Of a stretch of 64,000 nucleotides of DNA, positions 45,101 to 60,100 are shown one piece after another. Source of the DNA: Cyclospora cayetanensis (taxonomy: Eukaryota; Apicomplexa; Conoidasida; Eucoccidiorida; Eimeriidae); NCBI RefSeq assembly GCF_002999335.1, contig NW_020312769.1, positions 91,290-155,289 on the forward strand. The letters run 5' to 3'. The notes beneath the pieces are model-generated. The model did no database searches. It saw only the letters and a list, made by a program, of their open reading frames with translations, and was not told the origin of the DNA. The position numbers were made by a program, and so were the translations under genes. Position 1 is the stretch's first letter; each line of letters starts with the position of its first letter.

Positions 45101-48100
45101 CGGGAAAGTAGAGCAGCGGCTAGGAAATCCGCTCGATGCTTTAAATTTTTCAGCCTAATGTTGCGAGCAATAAACTATTGCAATATCTAAAATAAATTGG
45201 CCTTAAAAGATGCTACTTCGTGCATCACCGTCAGCTTCCACCGTTTTGTGGAATTTTAGGACTTCGTAAGACTATAAGGTTGAGAATTCGCAACGAGAAA
45301 TCTGTACCAGCTCAATGGCGTTATCGAGCGCTTATCGATAGCTGCGCCAAGGCCGAACGAGAGGCTTTAGTGTGCTTTACAGTCGAGCCCAAGCAGTCTT
45401 TGCTGGAGCCAGGTGATACTACAATTGCACACCACAAAGCAGCTTGGCGGGGCATGCTTTGACTAAGCGGAAATGCAATCGTCATACGTGTGCACGCAAG
45501 CGATAAGCAGCTGAGCATGCCTGCATTCATAACACTTTTGTTGTGCCATGTGCGTAGGGGAGTGGATTGATATAAAGGTCCACTTCTTCCCCGAAAAAGC
45601 GGATCGGGATGTCTGTGCTCGATTGACGTTTTGTGTTGAAAATAATCCCAAGTGGAAATACATCACGGCAACAGGAACTCCAAAACATTCGTGCCTAGAA
45701 TTCTCCCCGTCCCTTGTGGATTTTGGTCACACCCTGCCGTTGCACACGTTGCGGCAAGAAGTAATTATTCGCAACAACTCCGACGAGCCATGCGAAGTAT
45801 ACTCACTGGATTTCGACGAGCTGTACAAACAAACAAATGCAATGCTTCGGGATTTTGATGGTTTCGATGACACGGGAGTTGCTCTGCTTCCTGTCAGGTG
45901 CTATTATCCATCGGCAAAGCCTGTACAATATGAACGCTAATTTAAGCTTGGAGCATGGAAGGAAAAATTTTTACTCTGCCAGCTTAAATCGTGATGTGCC
46001 TGAGAAAATGCTGTCTTGATGTTTGCTGCTGTGTTCACCGTACTATTATGACAAGTTTATGGACACGCTTGCTACCTTTTAAATTATGTGGATTCCTTAA
46101 TCCTGCCGTGGTAAAACGTCATGAGACCACTTTCTAGGGAATTCTGTGCAAACTTAGTATGGATTGCTTGACTGCCCGTTTCCGACAGACCCACATACTG
46201 TCTCTACTAGGTAGTCAGCACAATGACGTATCTACATGATACAAACCATGCGTAATTTTTGCGCCTTCTTTCAGGCCTCTTGGAAAGCCTTGCTGGTCAG
46301 CAGTGCGTAAAGCGGCCACCCGCAAAGCTGCCATTGATGGGTTGCCTCCCTCAGATTTGGGAGGGCTTGGTGAGAAAGTGGAGAATCCTAGCATTTTAAA
46401 AAGCAAGAATTCTAACGTTCCCACTGAAGTTGAACCAGAAGAAACGCCACTATCGGAGAGCAGCGAAGATGAAATTTCGAACTATTCTTCTCGGGAATTT
46501 CCAAATAGAGTGTTGCCTCCCTGCAGGTCAAGCGCACAGCCAACTTTCCCTCAACAGTAAACTTCGTTTATTAGGCATGGTCAGCTTTTGGTTGTTGGGC
46601 TCAGCATATGCTTGCTGCACTGAAATCAGAGCCATGACGAAGAACACGTTCCTTTCAACGGTTACACTTTCACGCATAGGCACACGTGCCATCAAAACTT
46701 AGAGCAAAGCGTTGGGTACACGGAAAAAGATTTGCTTTTCCTACCTGCAGGCAAAGCGCCATGGTGCTCGGTCCACCGAGCACCGGAAAGCACGATGTAG
46801 CTACTTATCTCGCGGACGGTCTCCGATGTGTGCTAACTCTTGACGAGTGTGTTGAATGGGTTATCGGGCTCGCTAGCCAGAAGAAGAAATTTGCAGGGGC
46901 TTCTGGGGAGGAGGCTAGACTTATTAAGGAGCTGATTCGGACCCTTGAAGCTCAAGATGACAACGGAGATACAACAATAGGCAGAAAACGTGCGGCTATT
47001 TGTCTCGTTCAATTTGCAGTTCACCTATGCACAGGTGTTCAAATCCAGAAGATGATCTTTCTGCTGAATAGCCCATCTCGGAGTGGTTGAAAAATGCTAT
47101 ATAAATGAATTGTGAAATATCTCGACTGTGTTTCACGAGCCTTGTATAGAAGAAAGCATTTCAGTGCATCGTGCTAAGGTATTCTTGGTTGTGATAGTAA
47201 TTATTTGTAATGCAGTGCCAAAGTGCCACCCAGATGTCAAGGGGAAGACCAACAAGCATGATCGCCGTGGTGAAGGGACTAGCCCAGGGATTCCTACCCA
47301 GTTGCTAGAGGCAGCCGTCAAGCTTCGCGTGTCGCAGCCAGATTGCTTTGCAGGGACTGTCTTTCGTGTCGAGCCTAGCGCATACTGCCCGTCACTGGCA
47401 GATGGAGCACTCTCCATCGCACGCGGTCTGAAGCAGGAAGATCTGGTGGTTGTCACAATCAAAGTACGGACCCTTGCGTGGCGTTTGATACGCACAATCT
47501 ACCTGCGCTAAACCAGTTGCCACTACTGGGACCACTCGAAGTACTTACTGGACCGAGGTGCAGCAGAACGGATTCCTTGGTGCCACTTAGGCAGATGCAA
47601 TGTGTTGTGCCTATGCCAGTTTGGACAATCAGAGAAAAGCACTCAAGATGCAGAAGCATCACGAAGTTCTGTTTCAGAAGGTGTAGCATTCTATCGAGGA
47701 CGTCTGGCTAAGCAGCTTCAACGAGAACGCGAAATACTCAGCATGCTTGCTGCTGCGAAAGGGTCGGATGGCACTATTGGCTCAGGCCTTGTGGGAGCAT
47801 CCACCACAGCAGATTCTCAGCATGATATCGCGCTAACTGGCTTGGAAGAAGAAAGCTCTCCAGAGGGAATGCAGTCAGGTAACAAGTTGGAATCCTTGAA
47901 GCAAGAGCTTCACTCACTACAGCTGTCTCGCCAGAGAGTGGAGGGATACTTAGGCTCAAACAGAGCAGCTCAAGCATTCGTGCAAGAGCAAATTAGTGCA
48001 TACTCTTGCGCGGAGACAGAGCTGTTAAAAGAATATAGGGCGGAAGCAGAGCTTTCTACAGGCTTGATGCGCATGCTTCAAGACGGCAGAGAAGTCAGCC

Positions 48101-51100
48101 ACAGGGTATCCCATTGCTGTTACATACGCAACATCACCTTCCATACGTGCTACGCGAATTCAGCCTTACCCACAGATTCTCTACTGTCTCAAATAGATAA
48201 TTTGAGGAAGCCCGTTATCCCAACCGAACCACCACTTCCGTCGCCTGAAGTATTTGAAGTTGTCCGCTTCCCGTCTTGTTTACCCGTCATGGAGCATTCG
48301 GCTCACTTCATGCTTTTGACCCCTTCGCCAGTAGTGGCCCTGGAAAAGGTAGCAGAGGAAGACTTGAAAAATAAACCGAAAAGGGCAAAGGAAGGGGCAA
48401 TCACTAACATTTCTCGGCCCAAAATTCGGCAGGACAGAGGGTGAGCCTACCACCATAAATGTGTGACAACCCTGATGTAAACTGGAAGAGCTGTTTGCCC
48501 GATGATACATCACCGCTTCCAATACAGTTTTTCTACACCTGTGATTGCGTCAAAACAAAATACTCCCCTTAAGCAACATGGTTGCTTTGGATGGCATAGA
48601 TTTAAGAGTGAATGGTGTCGTTCAGGGGAGAGGAGGAAAGCCTAACTGCGCGAATGGCCATAGAGCCAGGCTTTACGAAGGCAACACGGTGGATATTAGA
48701 GCCTCAAGGAGAGCAACGCTTGATGCTCAAATGCTGCTTTGACGAAGAGGGAGATTTCGCCTGCTCTCTCCGTTTTTCTGTAGTTGGTGATTCTCATACT
48801 TTCAGGCTAGAAGCGAAGGCTTGCTGCAGCTTACCAAGGCTGGTTAATTTTCCCCAAGGATGCTTCCACCATGCAGTACAAGAAAGGCCTGCTCAGCATT
48901 GCTTGAAGAAAACGTATGTGTGCAATGAGGTAATTTACCTTGCCACCTTCTCCGTAGACTTTTGCACGCATGCGCCTAGCTTCGAAGTTGCCATCTCCAC
49001 AGCGATAGGCTCGTGTATCTAAGTTGTCTCACAAATTAGAAGTAGTCTACTGCATACTATTGTTCCAGCTCTATTGTGTATTCATTAGAACTTAAGTTGT
49101 ATGACTACTTAGTTAAGTGTAGGCATCGAAGGCTTCGAAAGAAAGCAGAGTTGGAGGTGCACACCCTTAATTTCAAGTTTGGTCACTAAGGATAAACCTT
49201 GTTGCTTTAAGAGTACGCCGTATTAAAATTCCTCAAGGCTTATCAAAAAAGTCGAACGTGTTACTCAAGGATTACGGCAGAGCTTCGTTTTTTTTACTTT
49301 TAGAAAAATACTCATTTTATGTATAGGGAGTATATGACTGGGGGCCGCTTCTTGCTGGGCGTTCGGCAGCACTTGTAAAATCTCTATATTCCAAGATATC
49401 AACCGCAGATGATGTCGATCGTTTGACGATCCCGCAAGAGCTCTCAGCTTTTATGACTTCATTGATTTTGCGGAACGGTTCACCTTTCACCATAATTGTA
49501 AAAGGCAGCTTCGCAGGAGCGTTGGGAGCAGATGGAGGTTCGACAGTTAAAGCACACTTTTCCAATTAATTGTGGCTAACTCTGCCGCAAGCCTCTGGAT
49601 AACTTTGATGCGCTGATCAAAGCCATTGAATATACTGGCTCTGGTCTATTCAGACTTTTGCGGGCGTCCAAAATGCGAGCATATTTTAGTGCTAGAGCAA
49701 TAACTTGTCTGACCTCTTTGGCTGAGTTGGCTAATGGACTGCTTATGCTCAGCTGAGGCTACACGGGGGCGCAGGATCATAAAATCTCCAGTGAATGATG
49801 CTAACTTTCTCCTTTTTCCGTCGGAAGTGACTCTTGAACAAAACGCAACAGCACACATGCACCTTTGGTGCCTCCCGAAGTGCGAAGGTGAAGTTACTGA
49901 CAAGCTCACTCTGACGCTGTCGGACAATCCGGCTCCACATGAGATCAAACTAATATCGCGTGGTGTGGTGCCAAGGCTACGGCTGCAAACGGACAATATC
50001 ATCTTTGGACGGATACTGACGGGGCATGTTGCACGACGGTAAGTCATTTAGATGCAGCAGTAGCACCTCAGATTTCTGCTCTTTGTGCGGTGACAACTCT
50101 CATGGCCAATTTGCAGCTAAAATAAGGCACAAGAAGGTCTGCTAGCATCGATGCCACTGGTGATTACACAGGCCTGAGGTTGTAGACCTTAAAATTTTAT
50201 AGAATAATACGGATTATCACAGAGCTTGTGAATGGGGGAACGGGCGGTTCATGCCGTGAGAAGTTGCGCGTGGGGTGAACTTGCATGCCTGTAGAACCGT
50301 ACTAATCGAGAATCCAACTCCCTTCAGCATACGATGGAGCTTTGCAAGTCAAGACACAAATACAAAGTATTTTACATTTAGTCCTGAAAGCGGAGATATT
50401 CTGGGTCCATCCTCCTCGCAGGCATTCGATATTGTCTACAACGCCCCTATGAAGCCCTCGACTGTTCAGTGCCGCCTTGTCTTTAAGTGCACTGATACTG
50501 AGGGAGTTTTAAGCGGCTTAGAGCCGAAATTTCTGACAAGTGAGAGAGCATTGCGCACTGCTTGCAAATCACTGTATGCTTGCACTGGAAGCAAATGCGC
50601 ACCATCGTGCACATTTTAAATCTGTTGGCACATGCGGCATGTTTCAGTTTCAGCGGAAGCCTTTTATATTGATGCTGGAATCGAGCTGCCGTCAAAATCA
50701 TGTATTTTCGATTTTGGAGAAGTGCAAGCGTGTCAAGAAGCAGAGATTCCGTTCACATTATATAACAAGGGGAAATACGCTGTCTGCTTCGATATTGAGT
50801 ACGCGTCGATATGTGATGGCCCGAAAACAAATTACACTTCCGCCATTTCGCCACCAAAGCAATAAAGGGGCTATCTGTACCAGCTAGGTATCTATATGAC
50901 ATGTCTTTGTGTTTCAGCGTCAAAAGTCCAAAACTGCGGAATGTTTTGGCGGTAGATCCTTGTACAGCAGAAGTAAAGCCGGGAGAACAACGCAGAGGCG
51001 TGGCTCGTCTCAGCGCTCAGCGAGAAATTGAATTGATGGGCACTGAAGAAATTGTGGTCAATGTTAAAGACAGTGAGACTGGATGCGTGTTAGAGCCCTC

Positions 51101-54100
51101 TCTACAGCCTCTTCAGGTAATAGCTATCGTGGCCTTCAACGAAGTAGCATTGTCGCCTCCCCTAGGATTAAATTTTGGGCCGGTTGAAAGTGGAATTACA
51201 AGCACACTGTAAGTTGAGGTGTGATACCGTACCATGGTTTCTCTATAAAGCAAGCGGCCGAAGTAGTTTTAGTCTTTGATTGCTGTTTGCAGTGAGCACG
51301 AAGCGATAACATCGTAATCATCGTGCAGTAGCCACCAAATGAATGAGTGCTGATGCGCTAGCTGGGCAACGCTTATATCGGTTATTTTTCAGACCCCTCG
51401 AGTTGGAGAATAGAGGACTATTCTCGTTTGAGTGGTACCTGGTTAATCAGGAATTTATGCTTACTCCTCCAGATGAATTCATCCGGGGCACGGAAGCTCC
51501 TCAAAGGGGGGAAAAGCCAAAGGCTGGAAAACTAAAACTTCAAGGTAGATCCTCGGAAAAAAGCATTGGGGCAACTCATGGGCCATTTAGAATCGTCCCA
51601 GTGCGTGGCCATCTGGATCCGGGAACTAAGGCTTCAATCCAAGTTGAGTATACCGCCCAAGGGGACGCATCACATGCACTCAACTTAGCGCTACTAGTAC
51701 GTTTGTATTGACCGATTACTGCAATTGGAGGCAAATCATAGCTATGCAACAGCGGTTCGAACTTGATGGAAGCTTCGTTATATCTGAAGCTTGCTTAAGA
51801 TGCGTTCTCTTCTAGAGCTGCCCAGAGACTACGGGTCACTATAATAATTAGTACATGCATAAGTGCACTGTAACACTTGTACAGGTTAACGGCGTAAGGA
51901 TAGGGCAGGGCGATGATATGCTCGTGAGCTCAATCGGCCCCATCGCAGCCTTTTTTGCCGATCCTTCGATGGCTGTAGATTCTGACAGTCATAAGCTGAT
52001 CCGACCGGCGGCAACATATTTTCTCCAGGGACAAAGTAGTATTCCATGCATCAGCCTCGAGGCAAGCTCTGACTACAGTAGACCCAATGTTGCAGTGGAA
52101 TTAGGCACATTTCCTGCCAATTTGTGCTGTCTTTATTTGCAAATATTTTGCTTTGCACGAAAGATGAAAGTACTGTTCGCGGTAGTGCATTTTGGTGAGA
52201 ATGATAGTGGTGAGTTTTTCATTGTTTCTAAGGACGGCCTTCAAAGCCATTACTCGTGATGTCATACGCAGCCTGAAAAGCTTTTCCATGAGCAAGCAAT
52301 TGTCACTTCCATGGAAGATGCACGCGCTATATGGGAAAAACAAAGTATGACTGTCTTTGTAGAAGAGGAAAACTCTTTGTGCTTCGGTCCCGTCATTGCC
52401 GGCTCACTGAATTCGACACCAGGAGTTGTCGAAACTATTCGCATTGGCAATCCCCAGCTCATACCTGCAAATATTGCTTTTGAGATTAAGCAGGCACCCA
52501 AGGGCAGTCATGATAAGAATGTAAGTAATTCACCTCGATGGAATAAAGGCTTACATTGACGTAGCCTTGGGTGAACACGGAGGCAGCTAGTGACACATAG
52601 CTGTCAGTGTATATGCACCGATGAGATCTTCAGTATTTGTGCGTCAACAGCTTGTGTATGCTTCACAGCAACCTATTTTGGAAGATTCACCATTTGATGT
52701 GCAACCGAAGCGCATAGTTGTGGCTTCTCGCGATTATGCATATGCGACGTTGAGCTTCAAGCCTACAGCCTTACAATCTTACAGCTCCTACCTCCGAATA
52801 TCAATAGAAAAAACTGCAAACCCTTTAAGCGGGCAAGCGCAGTTTGAGTTGCGCGGCGAAGGCACCCTTCCAAGCATTACGCTAGCATTTCCATCATTTG
52901 GTTCTCCGAAAGGCGCAAGTCAGTAGAAGCTGCATAATACTGATGTTCAAGTTGTACTTGAACATGCAGATCCATTGACCTAGTATAAATTGTGAAAAGC
53001 AAAATATGCTATCCCTGAATGCGCACCCGCAATGACGTTGAATGCTCAGAGACAAGAAGCCACTTGCCATTCTTCGATTTTGGGCGTGTTGCTATCTCGC
53101 GCCCGTTGACCGTCCCGGTGTCCCTAAAGAATGAAGGAGTAGTTCCTGCCACAGCTCGCGTGCAGCTGCCAATAAATCCCTCGATCGAGTTTAATTTGCC
53201 ATCCTCGTTGACGCTGAAACCTAAAGAAGAACGCACTTATGCTGTGCGTCATTCCCGTCTAGGTTTAGTAATGAGCAACTGCGCTCAAAACCTTCGACTC
53301 GAGAAACCAAAATAGCTTGTCTGCAGCTTCCAGCTTTTTTTCACGCCGTATAGGTTTGTTTATAGCAGTGCCCGCGGACGACAGCCATTGCAATATGCCC
53401 AGGTAATCTTTCAGCCATCGGATGCACATGTATTCTTGCGATATTGTTGCAGTTGACCTACCGGCCTCGAGCACCAGGCGAACTGGACTACAAATTTCGC
53501 ATGTCGACTCATTCTAATCCTTTTGAGAACATGGATGTACAGCTAAAAGGATATGCTTTTGCAGAGCAGCTTGCTTGGTCGCTAGCCGCTGCACCGAACA
53601 CCAATGGCATGCAGCACTGTGGTGGTGAATTGATTGACACAAACCACCTTATACTGAAGGAAGTACCACTGGGTGGCGCGCTTGCACAGGCCCTAGCCAT
53701 TAACAACGTATCAGCTCAGGTCGTTTCATTTGAGTTGAATATGGAATCTATCGGGCAATTTAAAGATGTCCTAGCCATCACTCCCGCATCCGGAACAATT
53801 GCGCCAAGTGGAACTTGCATCATTAATCTCTTGTTTAAGGCGGAGGTCCCCGTAAACATAAACCACCATGAGATTTCCTTCACCACCTCATTTTTCCAAG
53901 GGTCTGACGACTTCTCAATCATTTCCAAGGAGCAATCAAGGCCCAAAGCAAAACTGAAAAGCAAGCAATGGGATGCAAAAATGGATGGAACCACAGCAGA
54001 TAAATTGGATATGCAGGCACCAGAACCTTTGGTGCTTTTCCTCTCTGCTGCAAGTGATATTCGCCGTTGTGAACTTAGCATTTCAAGCATCGACTTCGAA

Positions 54101-57100
54101 GCTACAGTACTCATGAAATCTCGCGTGTTTTCGTTTACACTTGTAAGTCGGCCGGTAATATTGCAAGCCCGACTGGGGCTCACGCACTAGCTACCCTGCA
54201 CACTGAGCAAAGAATGTTTTTGATCCATAATTGCTACCTTGGCAATGAAATCACCAGTAGGCAATCTTGACTACTGCGTGTTTTCTTCCGCAGCACAACA
54301 CATCTTTGGTCTCTCTGCCATTCGAACTTTTCTTCGAGAGGGAGAAGGAGCGCGATAATCCATGCTTTTACCACTTGAACCCTTCCTCCGGTTGTATTCC
54401 GAGCGAAAGGCATCAAGTGGGATTTCCCCTGTCTGTCCCAAGTGGACACTACTCCTCGGCTGCGTCAGCAGTGAAACTTATTGACATAGCTAGATCCCTA
54501 GGCAGACTACCAAAAACGACTACTTCAGGCTATCTTGCCGGCCACTCTTACGTCGCTTCTAGCTCACAAAACTACCATGGTGTGAGCAAAGTGAAACAAA
54601 AATGGCGCAAACCACCACAAGATCATTTATATATGTATCTTCCTTCTGCAGGAAGTGCGAATAACCTTTTCTCCTCAAGATATTACAGACTTCAGCAGAA
54701 ATCTTGTGTGCTGCTTTCCAAATCTAGATCATGGCTCTACATCAATTTCAGTGCCGGTATCTGCCAGCGGGATTCGGCCAATATGTCACCTTGAAATACC
54801 TCCAACGGACTATTTCGAGAGGCATCCACAGAACTCGATTTTGTCCCTCGATAGCCATGTTGCAGTAAGCGGATCGTGCTCAAAAAAGTCTAGGGCACAG
54901 CGGCTAAAAGGATAGCTCTACATAGTGAATAGCAGCTACAAGCCACCTTGGCAGCAAGCGGACCGCCTGGCATGCATTTTTACTGCTGATGCCTGCCTGC
55001 ACTGTTGCACATTCAGGTTCTTGAAGTCGGGGGAGTAGGAGTGGGTATTCGTCATACACGTCGATTTCACGTGCATAACCCCACTGCCACTGACATCGAT
55101 TTTGAGTGCGAGCCTGTAGATGTCCCAGATGAAAGCACAAACGCTGTAAGGGCTGAAAGTCTAGTAGCTCAGCCGTTCAAGTGCCTCACGCGACGCGGCC
55201 GAGTTCTCGCGTGCAGAAAGACAGAGCTTACCTTTGAGTACACCGCAACACAACTTGGCTACTGCGAAAGAATGTGGACGTTCTCCATACCATGTACGGT
55301 GGCGAAAGCTTTAATTTCGGCAAGGACTACAGAGCGTATTGTAGCACCCCTTTAGCTACGTAAAAAGCGATATAAAGCACGCCGGTGCTACGAAAAGCAT
55401 TCGGAGTACCTCTGCTGGCCCAGTGTCAGTGCTACAGTACATAGAATTGACTTGCTGCACGTAGTTGTAAAAAGCAACGTTACTCACACAAAATATAGTT
55501 GCTCTTCGCAGGACCCCGGAAATCGATGGGTGCTGTGACTAGTGACTGACGCTTGGAACCTACATCAAGGGGACAAGTATGTAGGTTTTTGGAAAGCATA
55601 TTTAACGGGTGATCAGTTTGATCTGCTGCCCTCAGCGAAGCAGCTCGTACAGCGTCTCCTACTCGTTGGAAGAGCTACTGAGCCGCATGTTGCATTCGAC
55701 ACCACGCAGATAATCTTTATGCCTACAGTAGTAGGGCGGACAGTGGAAGAAAATATCCGCCTCTACAACAGGGAATCCATTCCAGTGTCCTTCCAATTTG
55801 ACCAGTAGGTCGTCGATCTTTGTAAACAAGCGATTGTAAGAAATAGCGGTGATTCCGGCGCTTATGAGCAGTTCCTAGTAAAATAGTAGAAAGATCTGTG
55901 CTTTGGAAGCATGTGCTTGCTTCTGAATGGACTGTAGACCTATGTGTCAGTCACAGCACCGTTGTTCCGTGAGTATGAGGCAGTACTCAAAGAAAATACG
56001 CTTCCTGTTATGGACATAGAGGTTTTTTCGAAAGCACATGCTTACTCTTTCCTTTCACGGTTGCATGTGTAGAACCCAACTGGAATCAGTAAGCTCGGAG
56101 CTCAGAATAACACCGCATGCAGGCACAGTCGGTCCTGAAAGCTCACAACTGGTCAAGATCCGTCTGACGGCAATAGAACAAAGGACTATCAGCATCAGCA
56201 TCCCCTGCAAAGTTGAGCAAAAGTTCAGAAGTCTACGGCTAGACATCAAAGGAGAGGGCTATTATCTAATGCCTTCCCTCAAACTTGTGGATAAGGGTGA
56301 GCTGGGGGCACTGTACAGGCTTTACTGTAACGTTCTCTTTTTTCCAACTAGCATACAGATGCTTTGCTAACTGCGCTCTGTTGGCATTTCGCTACAGCGC
56401 TGTCGCGTACGGGCTGGTGGCTTGTTCGCTAAAATTGTTTTTCAAGTATGCATACGTGCAGAGACAGAGCGTACCCTTCAAAGTGCATCAGAAAGTTACG
56501 ACTTTGGCTGCCTTCCAGTAGGGCAGAGCAAGCAGGTAGTGTTGAAGCTGGGCAATACAGGCAAGTACGACTTTACCTTCAAATGGATAATGAAAGATCT
56601 TGGAAATGATGGCAGTGGTGGATGCATATCAATTCAACCTACAGCGGGTGAGCACTAAAATGCCTAATGAGATCCAGGGGTTAGTCGAGTTCACGCAGTG
56701 CACTTGATTCTACATGAGTCTTCAGCAGTCCTTCCATGATGCTACAAGGCCTTTCATGTTGTTTTGACACAGCGATGTCAGAGCTCACCAAAGGGAGAAC
56801 AAGCGATCAGCTTGCACTTATTGTTGCGTCACATGTTTTTGTGTAGCCTACTGAATCATGGCACATTAAGCCCTTAAAATAAGCGTATTTTTATCACAGC
56901 AAACACAGGCATATCATGAAAGCTGGCAAAAGTCAACTAGAGTAGCCTAGGGTCCTAGAACACCTTGGAATCCTAGTTCAAACCAGGATGGGATGTACCA
57001 ATAGTTTACTTTACAAAGGTTTTTAAGGAGGGAGAGCTCATCATGAGCCATAGTTATTTAGACGGAATACAAAGCTAAACGTTTTCGCAGTTTCAGTGGC

Positions 57101-60100
57101 CAGAACGCACTAAGGCCCCAGGGGACGTCTGTTCAATTTACCTGTATTATGCAATTATATGTTTGTTCATCAGGTTTAGTCCCAAAGGGACAGATTGTCC
57201 AATGTACAGCGGTCTTTGCGCCGTCTGTCTCGATGCAGACAGTGTCCTTGCAAGCACAATGCGATGTGCAAGGAAAAAAAATATGTAAATTACTTCTCAC
57301 GGGCTCATGCAGGGCTCCAAAGATCTCTTTCTCTTTTAAGGCGTACGACTTTGGGGCACTGCTTGTTCCGGAAGCAGCAGATACCCTTTACGACGACAAG
57401 GCTGGTACACCCCAAATATCGTCTAGAGCAACGTTAAAAATAACGAATACAGACCTGTACCACGAGTGCTCGATCTCTTCCTCATTGTCTCCAGCAGCTG
57501 GGTTTGATTTCCAGCCACTGCAAGTCAGCCTCTCGCCTCAAGAGGTCCTTGAAGTACCTATAATTTTTAAACCTCGGGAAGCCAAGCAATATACTGCTAA
57601 AATCCCCTTCTTTGCCAACAGCCACCCAGCTGTCACTTTGCAGCTCTCTGGCAGAGGAGTCCCTCTCAGGTACAAGCGCCTATTTATCGAGTAATATTTC
57701 GTTACCATCAGTGGTTGTGGCAATCATAAAACGTTGCATTGATTTTAATGCAGCTGGGTACGGGCGCGCAGCTTCAGGCATATTGAGCGATAGTATGCCA
57801 TCTACCTCTGTTCCCTGCTAGAATGACATCCTGCGAAGGACTTACGAGATGCACTCGCTTTTATGACTACAGACTAGAAGCCCAAAATACAGATGCTGGA
57901 AACGTAAAGCTTCAACCAGTGCTGCGTGGCAAAGGCTCATCTTCTTGCATCCGCATTATTAATCACTCAGAAAGGAAACTTTCTTTTTACCTGCAAAGCC
58001 CAGAGGAGGCGCTCAGGTAGCCATCCTTGATAATGCATGAACACTGACAGGACTTCGGCCTCCAGCGAGTTTGATACAGTATACTTTGCTGCCTTGAGTA
58101 CTCCTCCACATATAGTTTGTTTATTAAAAATACACACTATTTTTTTGTGCTCTCAGCAAGAAAGGCGTTAGCTGGCTGCCACAATCCTCGCCGTCATCCA
58201 TGATCGAACTGCTTCCCAAGAAAAGCGTTGGAGTTAAAATATTCTTTCGTCCTTGTGCACCAAGCAAGGAGTTTCAGCTTCCTTTGATTGCTCGATGCAC
58301 TATTGACAGCGCATGTGGGCCTCAGGTAGTTCCAGTGTTTTTGTGTATGATATCGGGAAAATGCTTTGAAACCGAGGTCAGTGGGAGAGTCATACAGATT
58401 TAACAAAAATACTGGAAGCTGTGTTTTTCTTGTCTTAGAGCACAGAGCTTCTAAATGGTTCATAGACGTTGGTTGCATGCTCGCTCTTTCTGGCCATGTC
58501 ATGCATATGATAGTTGAACTGCCGAGGACCGCAGTGTTAAAGCTGTTGCTGTAGCGATACACAGGCAAATTCATTGTACTTCTTCATTCGCTGTGTTGCA
58601 TACCCTCAGCTGCGTCTTAGGCCACCATCAGTGGCATTTGGCCCTGTTGTTGTTGGCTCGTGGGCATCCAAAGACATATTGCTGTCGAACATTGGAGAGC
58701 TGCCGATGAATTTTCGATTTGCAAATTCGGAGATGCATCCGGGTTTGGTATCCTTCACCCCTTCTCAGGGGATATTACAGCCTCAAGCAAACCTTCCTGT
58801 CAAAGTGACTTTCCGTCCTGCAAAGGTGATATATCTGTACTTTTAGTCCCAGCAAATTGTGAATAAGGCAATGGATGGATTTTTAGTACAGTCCATACCG
58901 GTGCTCTACTCCAAAGCATAAGTTATACATATACTGAGCAACAAAATGTGAACAGCTGTAAAGTAGCTCCACAATTTCGACGCGTAATAATGACTGTACC
59001 GCATACTTCAGTCCCAAGTGAGCTGCCTTTGTCGCTTCGTGCAGCTTACTAGCGAACTGGACATTGAAGACATTGTCTGTTTCGGTAGCACCACATCTGG
59101 GCCACAGGAACCACCAACAGAAGTGGCACGTTTGCAAGTTACTGTTACTGGGCAGGGCGTTTCTCTGTCAGATGATGCAGTTCATTTTCTCAGGTTTCTC
59201 ACAAGCGTCCGAACCCCAGTGACCAAGACCTTTTTCTTGAAAAATACGAAAAGTTTTGAATGGACTACAACTCCATCAATGTCTCTCGAGTCCCCACGAG
59301 ATGTCTGTTACTTTTCGTGCCAGCCTCCTGGGCCTATCACAATTCCTCCACTACAAAAAGTGGCTCTCTCGCTTACGTACTATCCTCTTACCATGACACA
59401 AGAACCTGGAGGGCATGCAAAGGCCAGTATAAAAGGAACACCCCAGCTGCTCCCACCCCAGCACTTAGCTAACGTGTTCTGCGCCCTGCCGGATGGAGAA
59501 GGTTGTTGCATCAGGTATTGTGCTGAGTTTTCTTGCATAAAGATCCCTAGTTCCTTTCGTCATGAACTTGTATTCTTTGAGACACCAGTCAGATTAGGTC
59601 AAACTCCTGAATATCTTCCTATCTTCCTGCCGCCACTAGAGGGGTGGACAACTCCATTCAAGCCAACTAGCGTTGTCGTGCCTTGCCGCTCAGTACTTGA
59701 ATGACACACAGCATTATATCTATTAGGCCCGCATGGTGTTTATCAAGTTGGCTATGGCCACACTCTACTTACTGTATTGTTCACTCCTTCTCAGGTTGGT
59801 CGGCACTGCTTTGGAGCCTGCCGTGGAACAAGTAGTTGAGGCAGTTGCAACATGCAAGCAGCAATCCGTTGTGAATATCAGGATCCAAAACTGGATAGAC
59901 TCAAAACAAAGGCTCAATGCATCTTTTACAATTCTCCAGCCCACAGGAGTCCACTGCATTCAGGTTGAGGTGAGACTCCCCATTTTCGCGGCAGTCCCGA
60001 AATGACGAGTAGGGTCCAAACAAATTCTTTAACCTGCTGATCGAAGTTGAAGCATAGTAGGTAGACTGTCAGCTGGCAGTGTAGACTGTATTGCTTTATG

